Source: an uncultured Fibrobacter sp. (lineage in GTDB: Bacteria > Fibrobacterota > Fibrobacteria > Fibrobacterales > Fibrobacteraceae). From it: a stretch of 64,000 nucleotides of DNA. The first letter of the stretch is position 1. The number at the start of each line of letters is the position of its first letter. The notes under the pieces were generated by a model, which saw nothing but the letters and a program-made list of their open reading frames with translations, was not told the DNA's origin and searched no databases. The stretch is taken from positions 1 through 64,000 of the forward strand of contig CAKUXP010000011.1 of assembly GCA_934700345.1 (NCBI GenBank). Direction: 5' to 3'. A program made the position numbers and the translations under genes. Shown in pieces: positions 52,267 through 61,232 of the stretch.

Positions 52267-54159
52267 TTATTCGATGCGCGCCATCCGGAGTTCCGCAATC
52301 GATTCGAGCGGCAGCTCCAAGACCTTTCCGCTAGGTTCCAAAACAATCTTCGCGACAAAGGGAACCTTGGAAAAATGCAGCGCTTCGACCTTGAAGCGGA
52401 TTTCGTCGGGAAGTTTCGGCAATTTCACGTTCTTAACTTCCTTTTTCGAAAGCTTCGCTTCCAGGGATCCGCCCGTAGAACGCGCATAGCGCAGGACCTT
52501 GAACAGATCGACCATGGCAAACTTTTGGAAATCCCCTCCGTACTTAGTCGTCTCGAGAGCCGCCGAAACGGATGTTCCGTCTATTTCGGGCTTGAACAGG
52601 AAATCGGGTTCGCCTTCCTGCGTCCAATGCAACCAGAAAGCCTTGTTCCAGTCTGTATTGTGGAACGGCTCCACCGGAACCTTGCTTACCGGAAGCGCAG
52701 GCTCTAGACCGTAATGCCTAAGCAGTTCGCGGATTTTCGGTTCAAATTCGGGCTTGACGATAAACCCATAGCCGGGAATCGTCTCCTCGACCATTTCCAT
52801 AAATTGCGCAAACTTTTCGAGAGCTTCGCGGATTTCGGCCCGGTCGATTTTCAGGATGCGAACCGTGCTAAATGACGAATCATAATAGCAAGCTTCCCAT
52901 TCATGCATCGCTTCGAGTACATTTGCGGGGGCGCTGACCCAACCTTCGAAACTTTCGATGGAATCCTTGGAAAATCCCGTTTTCAGTCCGTTCAGAAAAG
53001 AATCACGCGAAATGGAAAAACGAAGGTACGGTTCATCGTTCTGGACATCCGCAAGGCATGCCGACATGAACAGGACCCGCGGAGCGCTTTTCACCGAGAT
53101 GACCATTTCAAAATTCGGAAGCGTCGAGATTTGCGCCCCGAGCATCGGCGTTGCACCGGCAGAGAGCCATTCTTGCGCCCATGCCGAAAGGCGTACCGCA
53201 ACGATTTTTCCCGACTGGACAGAAAATTCGAGCATTCCAAGAAGCCAGAGTTCGGCAAGGGGCCTAGGGAGCGCCGACCAGAAAATATCGTCCGCAGAAG
53301 GCAGGCGAAACGTCGGATCCAGCGTCCAGAGGATTCGCTCCGCATGCATTGCGGAAACATTTCGCCGAATGGAAAACAGGACATGCTTGAAAAACTCTTC
53401 CGAACCGTGAAAACGCCGCTTGATCCACCATTCGAGAATTTCGTTCTTGAGCCGAAATCCGTTGTGTTTCAGGAAATCCAACGCAATATCCGTTACAATC
53501 AAGTCCATGCCTTGCTGTTCGATCCAGCCGTTTGCAGAAAGGAATTCCATCAGGAGCGAAACTTCCTCGCGGGTGGTTTCGGCGGAAAGCATCTTGGAAT
53601 AGCGGAACGCTTCCTCGCAAAGCTGTATCGATCGGCGGTGCAGATTTCCCGTTCCGTTCATCTTCATCTTTCCGAGGCGCACAAAGGAAAGCACCTGGCA
53701 GAGATGCCAGACAAGCATATCCTCGTAACTGAAGAATCGCGTTTTCTCGTCCGCAGCGAGTTCCTCTGTCGAAAGGAGTACGTTTTTCAAAAAGTCGCCA
53801 AAGCCAAAATAGACGTAGGAACCCTTTTCCGTCTTGGAGCGCCACAGATAGAGCCCTTTTGCGGCTTCGAGCAAAAACGGTTCGACTTCATCCCGCTTGT
53901 TCGCAGGAGCAGCCAGGCGCAACTCGTTGATTTCAAGCCCGCGACTTTCGCTATGATAGATCAAAAAGAGGCAGAGGCGTTTCCACGATTCAAGAGAAGC
54001 ATAAAACTTTTCGAAACGTTCGACACCGGTAAAGAATTCGAGCGTTTCCGAAAGAATTTTCGCATTGTTCAACAGCCCCTTGGAACCGAACGCCTTTACG
54101 TGCAATTCCTTGAGCTGCGGCTTGGCCATGCTATATAAGAAATCTTTGACAGCGAGCAT
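52267..54159 (-). CDS. Orphan helicase-associated (XPB/Ssl2-like) domain protein
   Basis: A 630-residue soluble protein without Walker motifs. Residues about 345-425 resemble the XPB/Ssl2-like Helicase_C_3 domain found at the end of some bacterial helicases (TLPNFEMVISVKSAPRVLFM, then SRDSFLNGLKTGFSKDSIES and VLEAMHEWE). The N-terminal part is helical with winged-helix-like segments, and the C-terminus has a beta-rich module (FLFKPEIDGTSVSAALETTK). Stand-alone proteins of this kind are known in Actinobacteria and Deinococcus without assigned role. Its place between dinG and dnaE suggests DNA repair or replication. The ATG follows GGAG. Confidence 0.7.
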   Translation of the reverse strand: MLAVKDFLYSMAKPQLKELHVKAFGSKGLLNNAKILSETLEFFTGVERFEKFYASLESWKRLCLFLIYHSESRGLEINELRLAAPANKRDEVEPFLLEAAKGLYLWRSKTEKGSYVYFGFGDFLKNVLLSTEELAADEKTRFFSYEDMLVWHLCQVLSFVRLGKMKMNGTGNLHRRSIQLCEEAFRYSKMLSAETTREEVSLLMEFLSANGWIEQQGMDLIVTDIALDFLKHNGFRLKNEILEWWIKRRFHGSEEFFKHVLFSIRRNVSAMHAERILWTLDPTFRLPSADDIFWSALPRPLAELWLLGMLEFSVQSGKIVAVRLSAWAQEWLSAGATPMLGAQISTLPNFEMVISVKSAPRVLFMSACLADVQNDEPYLRFSISRDSFLNGLKTGFSKDSIESFEGWVSAPANVLEAMHEWEACYYDSSFSTVRILKIDRAEIREALEKFAQFMEMVEETIPGYGFIVKPEFEPKIRELLRHYGLEPALPVSKVPVEPFHNTDWNKAFWLHWTQEGEPDFLFKPEIDGTSVSAALETTKYGGDFQKFAMVDLFKVLRYARSTGGSLEAKLSKKEVKNVKLPKLPDEIRFKVEALHFSKVPFVAKIVLEPSGKVLELPLESIAELRMARIE

Positions 54160-54182
54160 AAAATCTCCAACAAACAGAGGCC

Positions 54183-54194
54183 AAAGATAGAAAT
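54183..54194 (-). promoter_or_regulatory. Putative -10-like element upstream of the helicase-associated/dnaE/lpxB unit
   Basis: Minus strand ATTTCTATCTTT followed by GG gives TATCTTTG, a full TAnnTTTG. It lies 23 bases before the ATG at 54159, in the 44-base gap after dinG, and could give the dnaE unit its own promoter. Confidence 0.4.
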
Positions 54195-54203
54195 TTTAAC
54201 GTT

Positions 54204-56927
54204 CTAGAGACCGAGCAGGGACTTTAATTCTTCGAGGCTGTGCGCCACCTCGTGCTTGCCGTTCCAAAGCTTCGTAAAGCTTTTTCCGTAGGCTTCGCCG
54301 ACAAGCCGATTGTCAAAGAAGAGCGCAACGCCGGAATCGGATTCGCTCCGGATCAGACGGCCGAGCCCCTGGCGGAGTTCCAGCACCGCTTCGGGAATAT
54401 AGAGGTTCCGGAACGCATTTTCGCCATTCGCCTTCATCTTCTCCGAAAGGCTCGCCACCAAGGGATTCGCCGGATTGGGAAACGGGAGCTTCGGGATGAC
54501 CAAAAGTTCGAGCGCATTTTCCGGAAGATCGATTCCCTCCCAGAAAATCTGGCATCCAAGAAGGCACGCTTCGCGTTTTTTCCGGAACATTTCCACGAGG
54601 CTGTCCATGCCGCCATCGAGTTGCTGGCACAGAAGAAGCTTGTCCTTTGCGGCGAATCTCGGAGCAAGCGCATCGTGGACTTTCGTCATGCTGAGGAGGC
54701 TCGTAAAAAGAACCAGCGAATTCTTTTTGTTCTCGGGAAGTATTTCCGAAAGGACATCTTCTAGAGCCTTCTGGTATTCGGGAACGTTCGGCTTCGGCAG
54801 AAAATCCGCAATGATGATTCGGCGGTTTTTGTTCACGTCGAAATCGGAAGGATAGGTGCGGACAAACGGCTGCTTGGATTTTGAAACCGATGGATCGAGC
54901 ATCCCCATGCGGCGTTCAAAGTAATCGAACGAGCCTTGCACGGAGAGCGTCGCCGAGGTAAACGTCGAACTCTTGATCCACGGATAAAACTTTTCAGTCC
55001 ACGGCTTTCCCGGATAAAGCGGAACAGCGCGGAGAATTGCGGTATGCGGATTTCCGGGTTCTTCCATGTAAAACACCCAGTCGTCCTTTCCCGCAAGGAC
55101 GATAAACCCGAAATCCTCGGCAAAGCGCCCGATTTCCATCGCAGCGCCTTCAAGGTTCCGGGCGACCAGCGAAAGCTCCGGCGTATTCCGCAAGCTCTCG
55201 CAAAGGCTCTCCGAAATGGCCTTGACCGAATGGCACGCATCCAAAACGGAATTCGGATCCGTATCGTATTCGGCAAAGATCCCTTTCGAAAAACGGAAAC
55301 CGTCCGTCTTGCGCTTGAAGACTTTCTTGCCGAGCTTGAGGAAGAAGCGGTGGAGCGACTTTTCGCATTCTGTCGTAGCAACCCGCAAACGTTCGCAGGA
55401 TTCGAGAAGCGAGACGTCCGCATCCAGCTTCCGCAGCTGCGCTTCGAGTTCCGCGACAAGTCCCTTGTCCTGTTCCTTCGGATGCACCAAAATCTTCGTG
55501 ATGTTTCTCAGGCGGAAAAAGCGGACCATCTTGCCGAAGCTTGCATGGCTCATCGAAGGCAGGCGATGCGCTTCGTCAAAGACAATATGGTCGTAAGCGG
55601 GGAGCAGCGCGAAGTCGAGCGCAAGATCCGAAAGGAACAGAGAATGGTTGATAAAGAGGAGATTCGCCTTTGCAGCCTGCCGGCGCACGTTCAAACCGAA
55701 ACACTTGCCGTAATGAGGACATTTTTCGCCGAGACACGTCGAAGCGTCGCTCGAAAATTTATTCCAAAGCAAACGATTTCGGGAAAGGTTGAATCCCGTA
55801 TTTTCACCGCCGTCGCCCGTTCGCGTCTTTTCAATCCAGGGGATAAGCGTCATGAACGATTCGCGCTCGTCGGGAGCGAGCAGTACATCGGGAGAATTGA
55901 GATGTTCCTCGAACTTTCGAAGGCAGATGTAATTGCCGCGGCCCTTCATCACGAACGGCGAGACCTTTTTCCCAAACAGTTGCGCAATCATCGGAAAATC
56001 GCGTTGGCTGAGCTGCTCTTCAAGCGTTCGGGTCGCCGTGCTGACAACAACCCGTTCCCCGGAAGCCGCCTTGAGAGCCGCCGGAATCAGGTAAGCGAGC
56101 GTCTTTCCCATCCCGGTCCCCGCTTCGAGAATCGAAATGCCACCCTTATACATATTGCGTTCCACGACTTCCGCATAGTTCATCTGGGATTCTCGCGATC
56201 TGTAATTCGGGACGACCTCCGACAATTTTCCGTTTTCCGCAAAGAATTCCTTCACGCGCGGTAAATGTTCGGTCAAATTTCGGGCAGGCGACGCAACATC
56301 TTCCGGTTCGAGCGGAGAAATCTTTTCGTGCGACGGAAGGCAATCCTCAAAAATTTTTTCCCAGGCAGTCCCTAGCGAAAGCCGGTAGAGATGATGTCTT
56401 ACAAACGAATCGAACGTCTCGATTTCCCGGAGAGCTTTCCAAAAAAGCTTTCCACAGGCGTCTGCGTCGGGAAGGGCCCGGTGCGCACGTTCCCGCGGAA
56501 TGTCCAGATAGGAAACGAGCGTTTCCAGCTTATGATTCGGAACCGTCCGGAAAGCGATTCGCGAAAGGACGAGCGTATCAAACACCGGATTGGAATCAAT
56601 GGTAATTCCCACTTTCGCAAAGGAATTTCTCAGGAACTTCGTATCGAACAGTGCGTTATGCGCAACTATCGGGAAATCGCCCAAAAATTTTCGTATATCC
56701 CCGGCAACACTCGCAAAATCAGGCATATCCGCCAAGTCCGCATCGGAAATCCCGGTAAGAGAAGCGATAAACGGGCGCAAGTGCTGCGCCGGCTTGATCA
56801 AGAAATCCCTGCTCTCTACCGGTTCGCCATTTTCAAAACGTTCCAAGGCGACTTCGATGATTTCATCGTGTTCAAAGTCAAGTCCGGTCGTCTCCAAATC
56901 CAGTGCGATATATATGTTCGGTTTCAT
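54204..56927 (-). CDS. dinG: DinG-family exonuclease-helicase
   Basis: A 907-residue fusion of a DnaQ-like DEDDh 3'-5' exonuclease (YIALDLETTGLDFEHDEIIE at residues 6-25, HNALFDTKFL near 90, HRALPDADACG near 150) with an XPD/DinG superfamily-2 helicase. The helicase has Walker A EAGTGMGKT near 266-274, Fe-S ligands CLGEKCPHYGKC near 396-408, the DEAH box FDEAHR near 448, and motif VI QGLGRLIRSESD near 870. This is the long form known from Firmicutes; E. coli DinG lacks the nuclease. The Cys set suggests a bound 4Fe-4S cluster. Confidence 0.9.
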   Translation of the reverse strand: MKPNIYIALDLETTGLDFEHDEIIEVALERFENGEPVESRDFLIKPAQHLRPFIASLTGISDADLADMPDFASVAGDIRKFLGDFPIVAHNALFDTKFLRNSFAKVGITIDSNPVFDTLVLSRIAFRTVPNHKLETLVSYLDIPRERAHRALPDADACGKLFWKALREIETFDSFVRHHLYRLSLGTAWEKIFEDCLPSHEKISPLEPEDVASPARNLTEHLPRVKEFFAENGKLSEVVPNYRSRESQMNYAEVVERNMYKGGISILEAGTGMGKTLAYLIPAALKAASGERVVVSTATRTLEEQLSQRDFPMIAQLFGKKVSPFVMKGRGNYICLRKFEEHLNSPDVLLAPDERESFMTLIPWIEKTRTGDGGENTGFNLSRNRLLWNKFSSDASTCLGEKCPHYGKCFGLNVRRQAAKANLLFINHSLFLSDLALDFALLPAYDHIVFDEAHRLPSMSHASFGKMVRFFRLRNITKILVHPKEQDKGLVAELEAQLRKLDADVSLLESCERLRVATTECEKSLHRFFLKLGKKVFKRKTDGFRFSKGIFAEYDTDPNSVLDACHSVKAISESLCESLRNTPELSLVARNLEGAAMEIGRFAEDFGFIVLAGKDDWVFYMEEPGNPHTAILRAVPLYPGKPWTEKFYPWIKSSTFTSATLSVQGSFDYFERRMGMLDPSVSKSKQPFVRTYPSDFDVNKNRRIIIADFLPKPNVPEYQKALEDVLSEILPENKKNSLVLFTSLLSMTKVHDALAPRFAAKDKLLLCQQLDGGMDSLVEMFRKKREACLLGCQIFWEGIDLPENALELLVIPKLPFPNPANPLVASLSEKMKANGENAFRNLYIPEAVLELRQGLGRLIRSESDSGVALFFDNRLVGEAYGKSFTKLWNGKHEVAHSLEELKSLLGL

Positions 56928-58735
56928 CTGGTTCCTTTATGATTGCCCGCCGGCAATTTCGGCAAGCGGGATTCGATTGCATACAAGGTATTTGCGCCGC
57001 GTTCGACAACAAGCGTATCCGCCAAGGCACGCCACGGCATTCCATAGTCAAAATCAAAAAGATTTCCGGCATAAGGAATGTCCGAAGAATCCTTCGTCCG
57101 AAAATACTCCATTAGGTATTTTCCCTCGGTCAAGCCGTCCATCTGGAAATTTCCGTCTATCGTGCAGGCAGTCGTCACAAACGTTTCGGAATCGACCTTG
57201 CGAATGCGTACCTGCGTATCCCTAGAGCCGCCAGGAATCTTTCCCGATAGACTCGAAAGCTGAAGTTTCGGGACCGTTTCAAACTTCACCCACATCCGCG
57301 TTTTCCATGTCACAATCGTATCGCGCTTTCCCGTCGCGGAATCCGGGGACGAAAGCGTCGAATCCGCATAGCGTTCTAGCAGTTCCACCTTTGCGTCCGT
57401 CTGGAACTTTTCGTCTCCGAACACAAAAAAACGCACCGGATCCTTTCGCAAGATCTTCACGGGAAGCGTATCCTTGTTCTGCACAAGGATCAGCCGAGCG
57501 CGAAGCGAATCTAGAAGGGAATCCGACACGGGCTTGTCATAGACGACTTCGACGGAATCCTTCGGAAACACGTTTTTCGAACCGCTCGCAGGAAGTGTCG
57601 AGACTTTTGACGGAGAAAGCGTGTCCCCCTTCATCTCCTTCCAGTCAATCGAAAGCGTCGAAAGCTTTTCGGCAAGTCGCCTGCCCAAAGAATCCCGCCC
57701 GGCCTTACAAGCAAAGGTGTAGGATGAATCGCGATTCGCCAGGGAACCGAAGAAAAACTCCACTTCGTCGCTTTTAGGCGAACGGTAAACCCAATCCGGA
57801 GAAATCCGCTCGGAATCGGGCGAAAAGAGCGCACAGTTTTCCTTCGACAGAAATACGCTGTCGAGCAGTAGGCTCCTCGAAAATTTTGCCGAGAGCGAAG
57901 CCTTGCCCGTCTGCGTCACCGCATCGAGCGAAACAGGCGTCGTATCCTGATCGGCCAGGGCAATCCAGAGCGTGTCTGCGCTTTGCGGAGAAAGTTCCAG
58001 GTCAAACTCCCCCACACCGGCAAGTTCGACCGAAGGTTCGATTTTCTGGTTGCCGTTTTCGTCGAGAAAGGCGACAACTCGGTAACGGCCCGCCTTGAGT
58101 CCCGCCAAATGAAAGCGTCCAAGGCTATCCGTCTGCGTCGAAAACAGGGGAATTTCCCGGGTAAGCTTCGGAAGCGAATCCGCCTCCACGCTCAGGGAAT
58201 CGCGGAACTTTTCCAGGTAATGGTGCGCGGACCGCTCGGCAGCCCCCATCAAAAAAAGTCCCACCGTCGGATACTGCTTTTTTTTCACCATCGAAGCCGT
58301 CACCATGACGCGCCCCGACACGGAAAGCGAATCGATGACGGGTCCGGTCGAAAACGTCAGGCGAAAGGGCTCCGCAATCGCGTTGCCGCGCAAATCCTTG
58401 AGCCCGCTCGCAATCGTCAGCGTATAAGTCGTATTTTCGTCGAGCCGCGCCTTTGAACGTACAAACAGTTCATCCCCATCGACTTCGAACTTGAGCCTTT
58501 TTTCAAGCGGCGGAGAAATCGTCACGGCGCTCCGCGAAACCGAAGCCGCAATCCACTCGTCAAACTGCAAATGGACGTTCAGCTCCATCGGCACATTGAC
58601 TGCTCCCGGAGCAGGAAACACCCCGGCGACTCGCGGCGGATACTTGTCTTCCGGTCCGCCCTGCGGCGCAATGGACGTGGCACAGTCGGCGACGAACAAG
58701 GCTAGGAAAAAAAGTGTCCACCAGCGAAGTTTCAT
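56924..58735 (-). CDS. Lipoprotein with Big_5/SbsA-type Ig-like domain
   Basis: A 603-residue lipoprotein (lipobox VADC near residue 17-18). The first domain is a clear SbsA-like Ig fold: PPRVAGVFPAPGAVNVPMEL near 33-52, LQFDEWI, TTYTLTIASGLKDLRGNAIA near 102-121. The rest is beta-rich with further Ig-like segments (VSTLPASGSKNVFPKDSVEV near 386) and SLGRFHLAGLKAGRYRVVAF, a carboxypeptidase-regulatory-like fold. Similar proteins are common in Bacteroidota and Fibrobacterota envelopes; role unknown. It overlaps dinG by 4 bases and lies 10 bases after lepB. Confidence 0.75.
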   Translation of the reverse strand: MKLRWWTLFFLALFVADCATSIAPQGGPEDKYPPRVAGVFPAPGAVNVPMELNVHLQFDEWIAASVSRSAVTISPPLEKRLKFEVDGDELFVRSKARLDENTTYTLTIASGLKDLRGNAIAEPFRLTFSTGPVIDSLSVSGRVMVTASMVKKKQYPTVGLFLMGAAERSAHHYLEKFRDSLSVEADSLPKLTREIPLFSTQTDSLGRFHLAGLKAGRYRVVAFLDENGNQKIEPSVELAGVGEFDLELSPQSADTLWIALADQDTTPVSLDAVTQTGKASLSAKFSRSLLLDSVFLSKENCALFSPDSERISPDWVYRSPKSDEVEFFFGSLANRDSSYTFACKAGRDSLGRRLAEKLSTLSIDWKEMKGDTLSPSKVSTLPASGSKNVFPKDSVEVVYDKPVSDSLLDSLRARLILVQNKDTLPVKILRKDPVRFFVFGDEKFQTDAKVELLERYADSTLSSPDSATGKRDTIVTWKTRMWVKFETVPKLQLSSLSGKIPGGSRDTQVRIRKVDSETFVTTACTIDGNFQMDGLTEGKYLMEYFRTKDSSDIPYAGNLFDFDYGMPWRALADTLVVERGANTLYAIESRLPKLPAGNHKGTR

Positions 58736-58745
58736 CTCAGGTGCG

Positions 58746-60026
58746 TCAGTTTCCTATCAGATGGATAACTTTCCCGATTCGCGAAAAACGAATTTTAAAC
58801 GGAATCTGGAACCACGTGAACGGTTTCCTAAACGAAAAACCTTGATCGGAATTGTCAAACGAGAAATAGACGATAAAGGCTTTCGCCTTGATATTCTTTT
58901 GGGAAACAAAGCCCCAGAAACGGCTGTCCGCGGAATTGTCCCGGTTGTCGCCCATCATAAAGTAAACGGGATATTTCACCTCGTAGCTTTCCACAGGAGA
59001 ACCATCCACGAGAAGACGCGCCTTAAGCGAAAGCGATGAATCCTTCGAAACGTTGTAGGCGAGGTCGCTTAGCTGCGCCCCTTCAAAATAATCATAGCTC
59101 ACCGGGCGAGATAATCCCGGGTAATTGCCATTCGGGTCAAACCTCGGAATAAATCCGGTCCGCGCGAGTTTCGCAAACAAGGCAAAGTCCATCGGTCCCA
59201 CAATCGTATCGCCTTGCCGTAATCCCTGTCCCATAATGCGCCCTTGCGAAAGCACCATGTTCAGCAAAAGGCTTCGGTCGCTTTCCACGGGAATTCGAAA
59301 ATCGTCAAACGTATAGTTCGGTACTTCGAGGGAATCCTTGAACAGGGAAAGCTCCAGTTCCACCTTCTTTTCCAGGTTTTCCTGCGCCATCAGGGATTTA
59401 ACCCACCAGAGCCTCGCAAGCGAAAGCCCATTCAAGTCGATGATATCGCCCGGAGCGGGAATTCGGACAGGTTCCAAAGAATCCCGCGCACCGGCAGAGC
59501 GGAAATGCGCCGAATACTTTCCCTTTCCCGGCAACTTTTCCTGGGGAACGCCATTCTGGAACAGCACACCGTTCCGCACGGAAACCGTATCGCCCGAAGT
59601 CGCGACGCACCGCTTGATAAAATCCTTCGGGCCGTCTGCGTAATGCACCAGGTGCGGATTTCCGGGAATCGGCTTTGAATCCCAGTAAAAATTCCCGAAC
59701 ATCAACGCATCCGCCAAGTGCGTATAGCGCGCATAGTCGTAATCGGGATAGGCAGGCTCGCCCGGATACCGGAAGATGACGATATCGCCTTTTTTCGGAC
59801 TGGTCACTCCCGGAAATTTCGAATGGGTAAACGGAATCGGTGAACCGTAGGTAAACTTTAACCCCAAAATAAAATCGCCCGTGAGCAGCGTATCTTCCAT
59901 GGAACCGCTCGGAATCTGGAACGCCTGGATAACATACTGGATAACCACTAATGCACAGGCTATCGGAATGACAAGTTCCCTCATCAGGGCTTTCACATAA
60001 CGAGATACAGATTTTTTTGAAACCAT
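58746..60026 (-). CDS. lepB: Signal peptidase I
   Basis: A 426-residue inner-membrane protease that removes signal peptides. There is one N-terminal helix (VIPIACALVVIQYVIQAFQI), nucleophile Ser42 in IPSGSMEDTL, general base Lys138 in DFIKRCVATSGD, and the late box MMGDNRDNSADSRFWGFV near 363-380. A large insertion (about residues 165-340) between the Lys box and the GDNR box makes it longer than E. coli LepB (324), as in Bacteroidota-type enzymes. TATCTTG lies 7-8 bases before the ATG. Confidence 0.92.
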   Translation of the reverse strand: MVSKKSVSRYVKALMRELVIPIACALVVIQYVIQAFQIPSGSMEDTLLTGDFILGLKFTYGSPIPFTHSKFPGVTSPKKGDIVIFRYPGEPAYPDYDYARYTHLADALMFGNFYWDSKPIPGNPHLVHYADGPKDFIKRCVATSGDTVSVRNGVLFQNGVPQEKLPGKGKYSAHFRSAGARDSLEPVRIPAPGDIIDLNGLSLARLWWVKSLMAQENLEKKVELELSLFKDSLEVPNYTFDDFRIPVESDRSLLLNMVLSQGRIMGQGLRQGDTIVGPMDFALFAKLARTGFIPRFDPNGNYPGLSRPVSYDYFEGAQLSDLAYNVSKDSSLSLKARLLVDGSPVESYEVKYPVYFMMGDNRDNSADSRFWGFVSQKNIKAKAFIVYFSFDNSDQGFSFRKPFTWFQIPFKIRFSRIGKVIHLIGN

Positions 60027-60033
60027 ACTTTCA

Positions 60034-60044
60034 CAAGATAGAAA
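60034..60044 (-). promoter_or_regulatory. Putative -10-like element of lepB
   Basis: Minus strand TTTCTATCTTG followed by TGAAAGT and the ATG at 60026. It is almost identical to the element of the divergent MscS gene (60092-60103). If used as -10, the mRNA would be leaderless or nearly so. Confidence 0.4.
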
Positions 60045-60091
60045 TTTTCCAAAGAGCCTTGTTCCAAATGCAGCGCGTCCTTGCCCATTAT

Positions 60092-60103
60092 TTTCTATCT
60101 TGC
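60092..60103 (+). promoter_or_regulatory. Putative -10-like element of the MscS-type gene
   Basis: tttctatcttgc lies only 4 bases before the ATG at 60108, too close for a leader. It shares tttctatcttg with the lepB element on the other strand. Confidence 0.35.
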
Positions 60104-60107
60104 AAAT

Positions 60108-61229
60108 ATGAACGATATTTTTGAAGCATATCGAGGGCTTTTCCTCCTATTTCTAGTTGCCGTCCTTCTCCTGATCGTTTCACGCCATCTTTTTTTACCG
60201 TTTTTCAAGAAAGTTGCCGAAAAAAGCAGGAATCAGTTTGACGATATGCTCGTTAAACGCAAGACGGTCGAACGCGCCGTCCACATTGTCCCGGCCATCA
60301 TTCTCTACACGGGACTTCCCCACGTTCTCCCGCAAGATTCCTTTCTCTTCCAATCGCTCTTCACGCTGAACAACCTCTACTTTATCGTAGTGGGCTTTTT
60401 AGTCTATGATTCCTCTCTCCACGCCTTAACCGACTACATCTTTTTAAATTCCCAAAAGCAGGGACTTCCGATCCAGAGCGTTCGCCAGGCGGCTCTTCTC
60501 GTCGGATTTCTGGTCTGCACGATACTCGTCATTTCGCAAATCACGGGAAAAAGCCCCGTCATTCTGCTCTCGGGTCTCGGAGCGCTCGCCGCCGTCTTCA
60601 TGCTCATTTTTCGGGATCCCATCCTGGGTTTTACCGCCGGCGTACAAATCGCGACATTCGATCTGGTCCGCACCGGAGACTGGATAGAAATTCCCAAGGA
60701 AAATATCAACGGCGTCGTCCACTCGGTCTCGCTCACCAGCATCCGCATCACCAACTGGGACAACACCACAAGCGTCCTTCCGGCATACAGCCTTGTTTCC
60801 ACACCGTTCAAAAATTGGCGTCTCATGCAGGAATCCGGCCGAAGGCGGATCCAGCGTGCGCTCCTCATCGACGTCCGTTCCCTCGCCCCGCTTACCGAAA
60901 CGCAGATTCGGCAACTAAGGGAAAATTCCCTCTACAGACCGGTTCTCGAAAAACTCCTCGCCGAACTTTCGGAAGGCGAACGACCTCTCAATCTGGCAGC
61001 CTATCGCCTCTGCATCTCCGCGTTCCTCCGCACCATTCCCGAAATAGACACGTCCCGCACGCTGATCGTCCGCGAACGGGAATCGAACGGCTACGGAATC
61101 CCGCTCGAAATCTACCTGTTCACGACATACGCCAACTGGGTTTCCTACGAAGAATTTTCCGCAGCCCTCGCCGACAGGCTCATCGCGAAACTTTCGGAAT
61201 TCGGCCTAAGGCTTTACCAGAAAATCTAG
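60108..61229 (+). CDS. MscS-family mechanosensitive channel (YbdG-like)
   Basis: A 373-residue membrane protein with about five hydrophobic N-terminal segments (YRGLFLLFLVAVLLLIVSRH first). The MscS pore helix and beta domain follow: SPVILLSGLGALAAVFMLIF near 160-180, then GFTAGVQIATFDLVRTGDWI near 186-205 and VSLTSIRITNWDNTTSVLPA. The length and C-terminal alpha/beta domain match YbdG/MscM rather than small MscS. Such channels release solutes on osmotic downshift. ATG 60108 is preferred; the frame is open further up. Convergent with the broken lipoprotein gene, 3 bases apart. Confidence 0.9.
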   Translation: MNDIFEAYRGLFLLFLVAVLLLIVSRHLFLPFFKKVAEKSRNQFDDMLVKRKTVERAVHIVPAIILYTGLPHVLPQDSFLFQSLFTLNNLYFIVVGFLVYDSSLHALTDYIFLNSQKQGLPIQSVRQAALLVGFLVCTILVISQITGKSPVILLSGLGALAAVFMLIFRDPILGFTAGVQIATFDLVRTGDWIEIPKENINGVVHSVSLTSIRITNWDNTTSVLPAYSLVSTPFKNWRLMQESGRRRIQRALLIDVRSLAPLTETQIRQLRENSLYRPVLEKLLAELSEGERPLNLAAYRLCISAFLRTIPEIDTSRTLIVRERESNGYGIPLEIYLFTTYANWVSYEEFSAALADRLIAKLSEFGLRLYQKI

Positions 61230-61232
61230 GGA

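Noticed and set aside
52903..54138. Long open frame (over 400 codons) antisense to the helicase-associated gene, and similar ones antisense to dinG (54936-56264), dnaE (50758-51555, 51577-52707) and the PPP phosphatase/NudC region (44676-45740)
   Set aside because: They lie fully opposite well-supported genes, are rich in Arg/His/Phe as expected from the complementary strand of this codon usage, and show no family motif.
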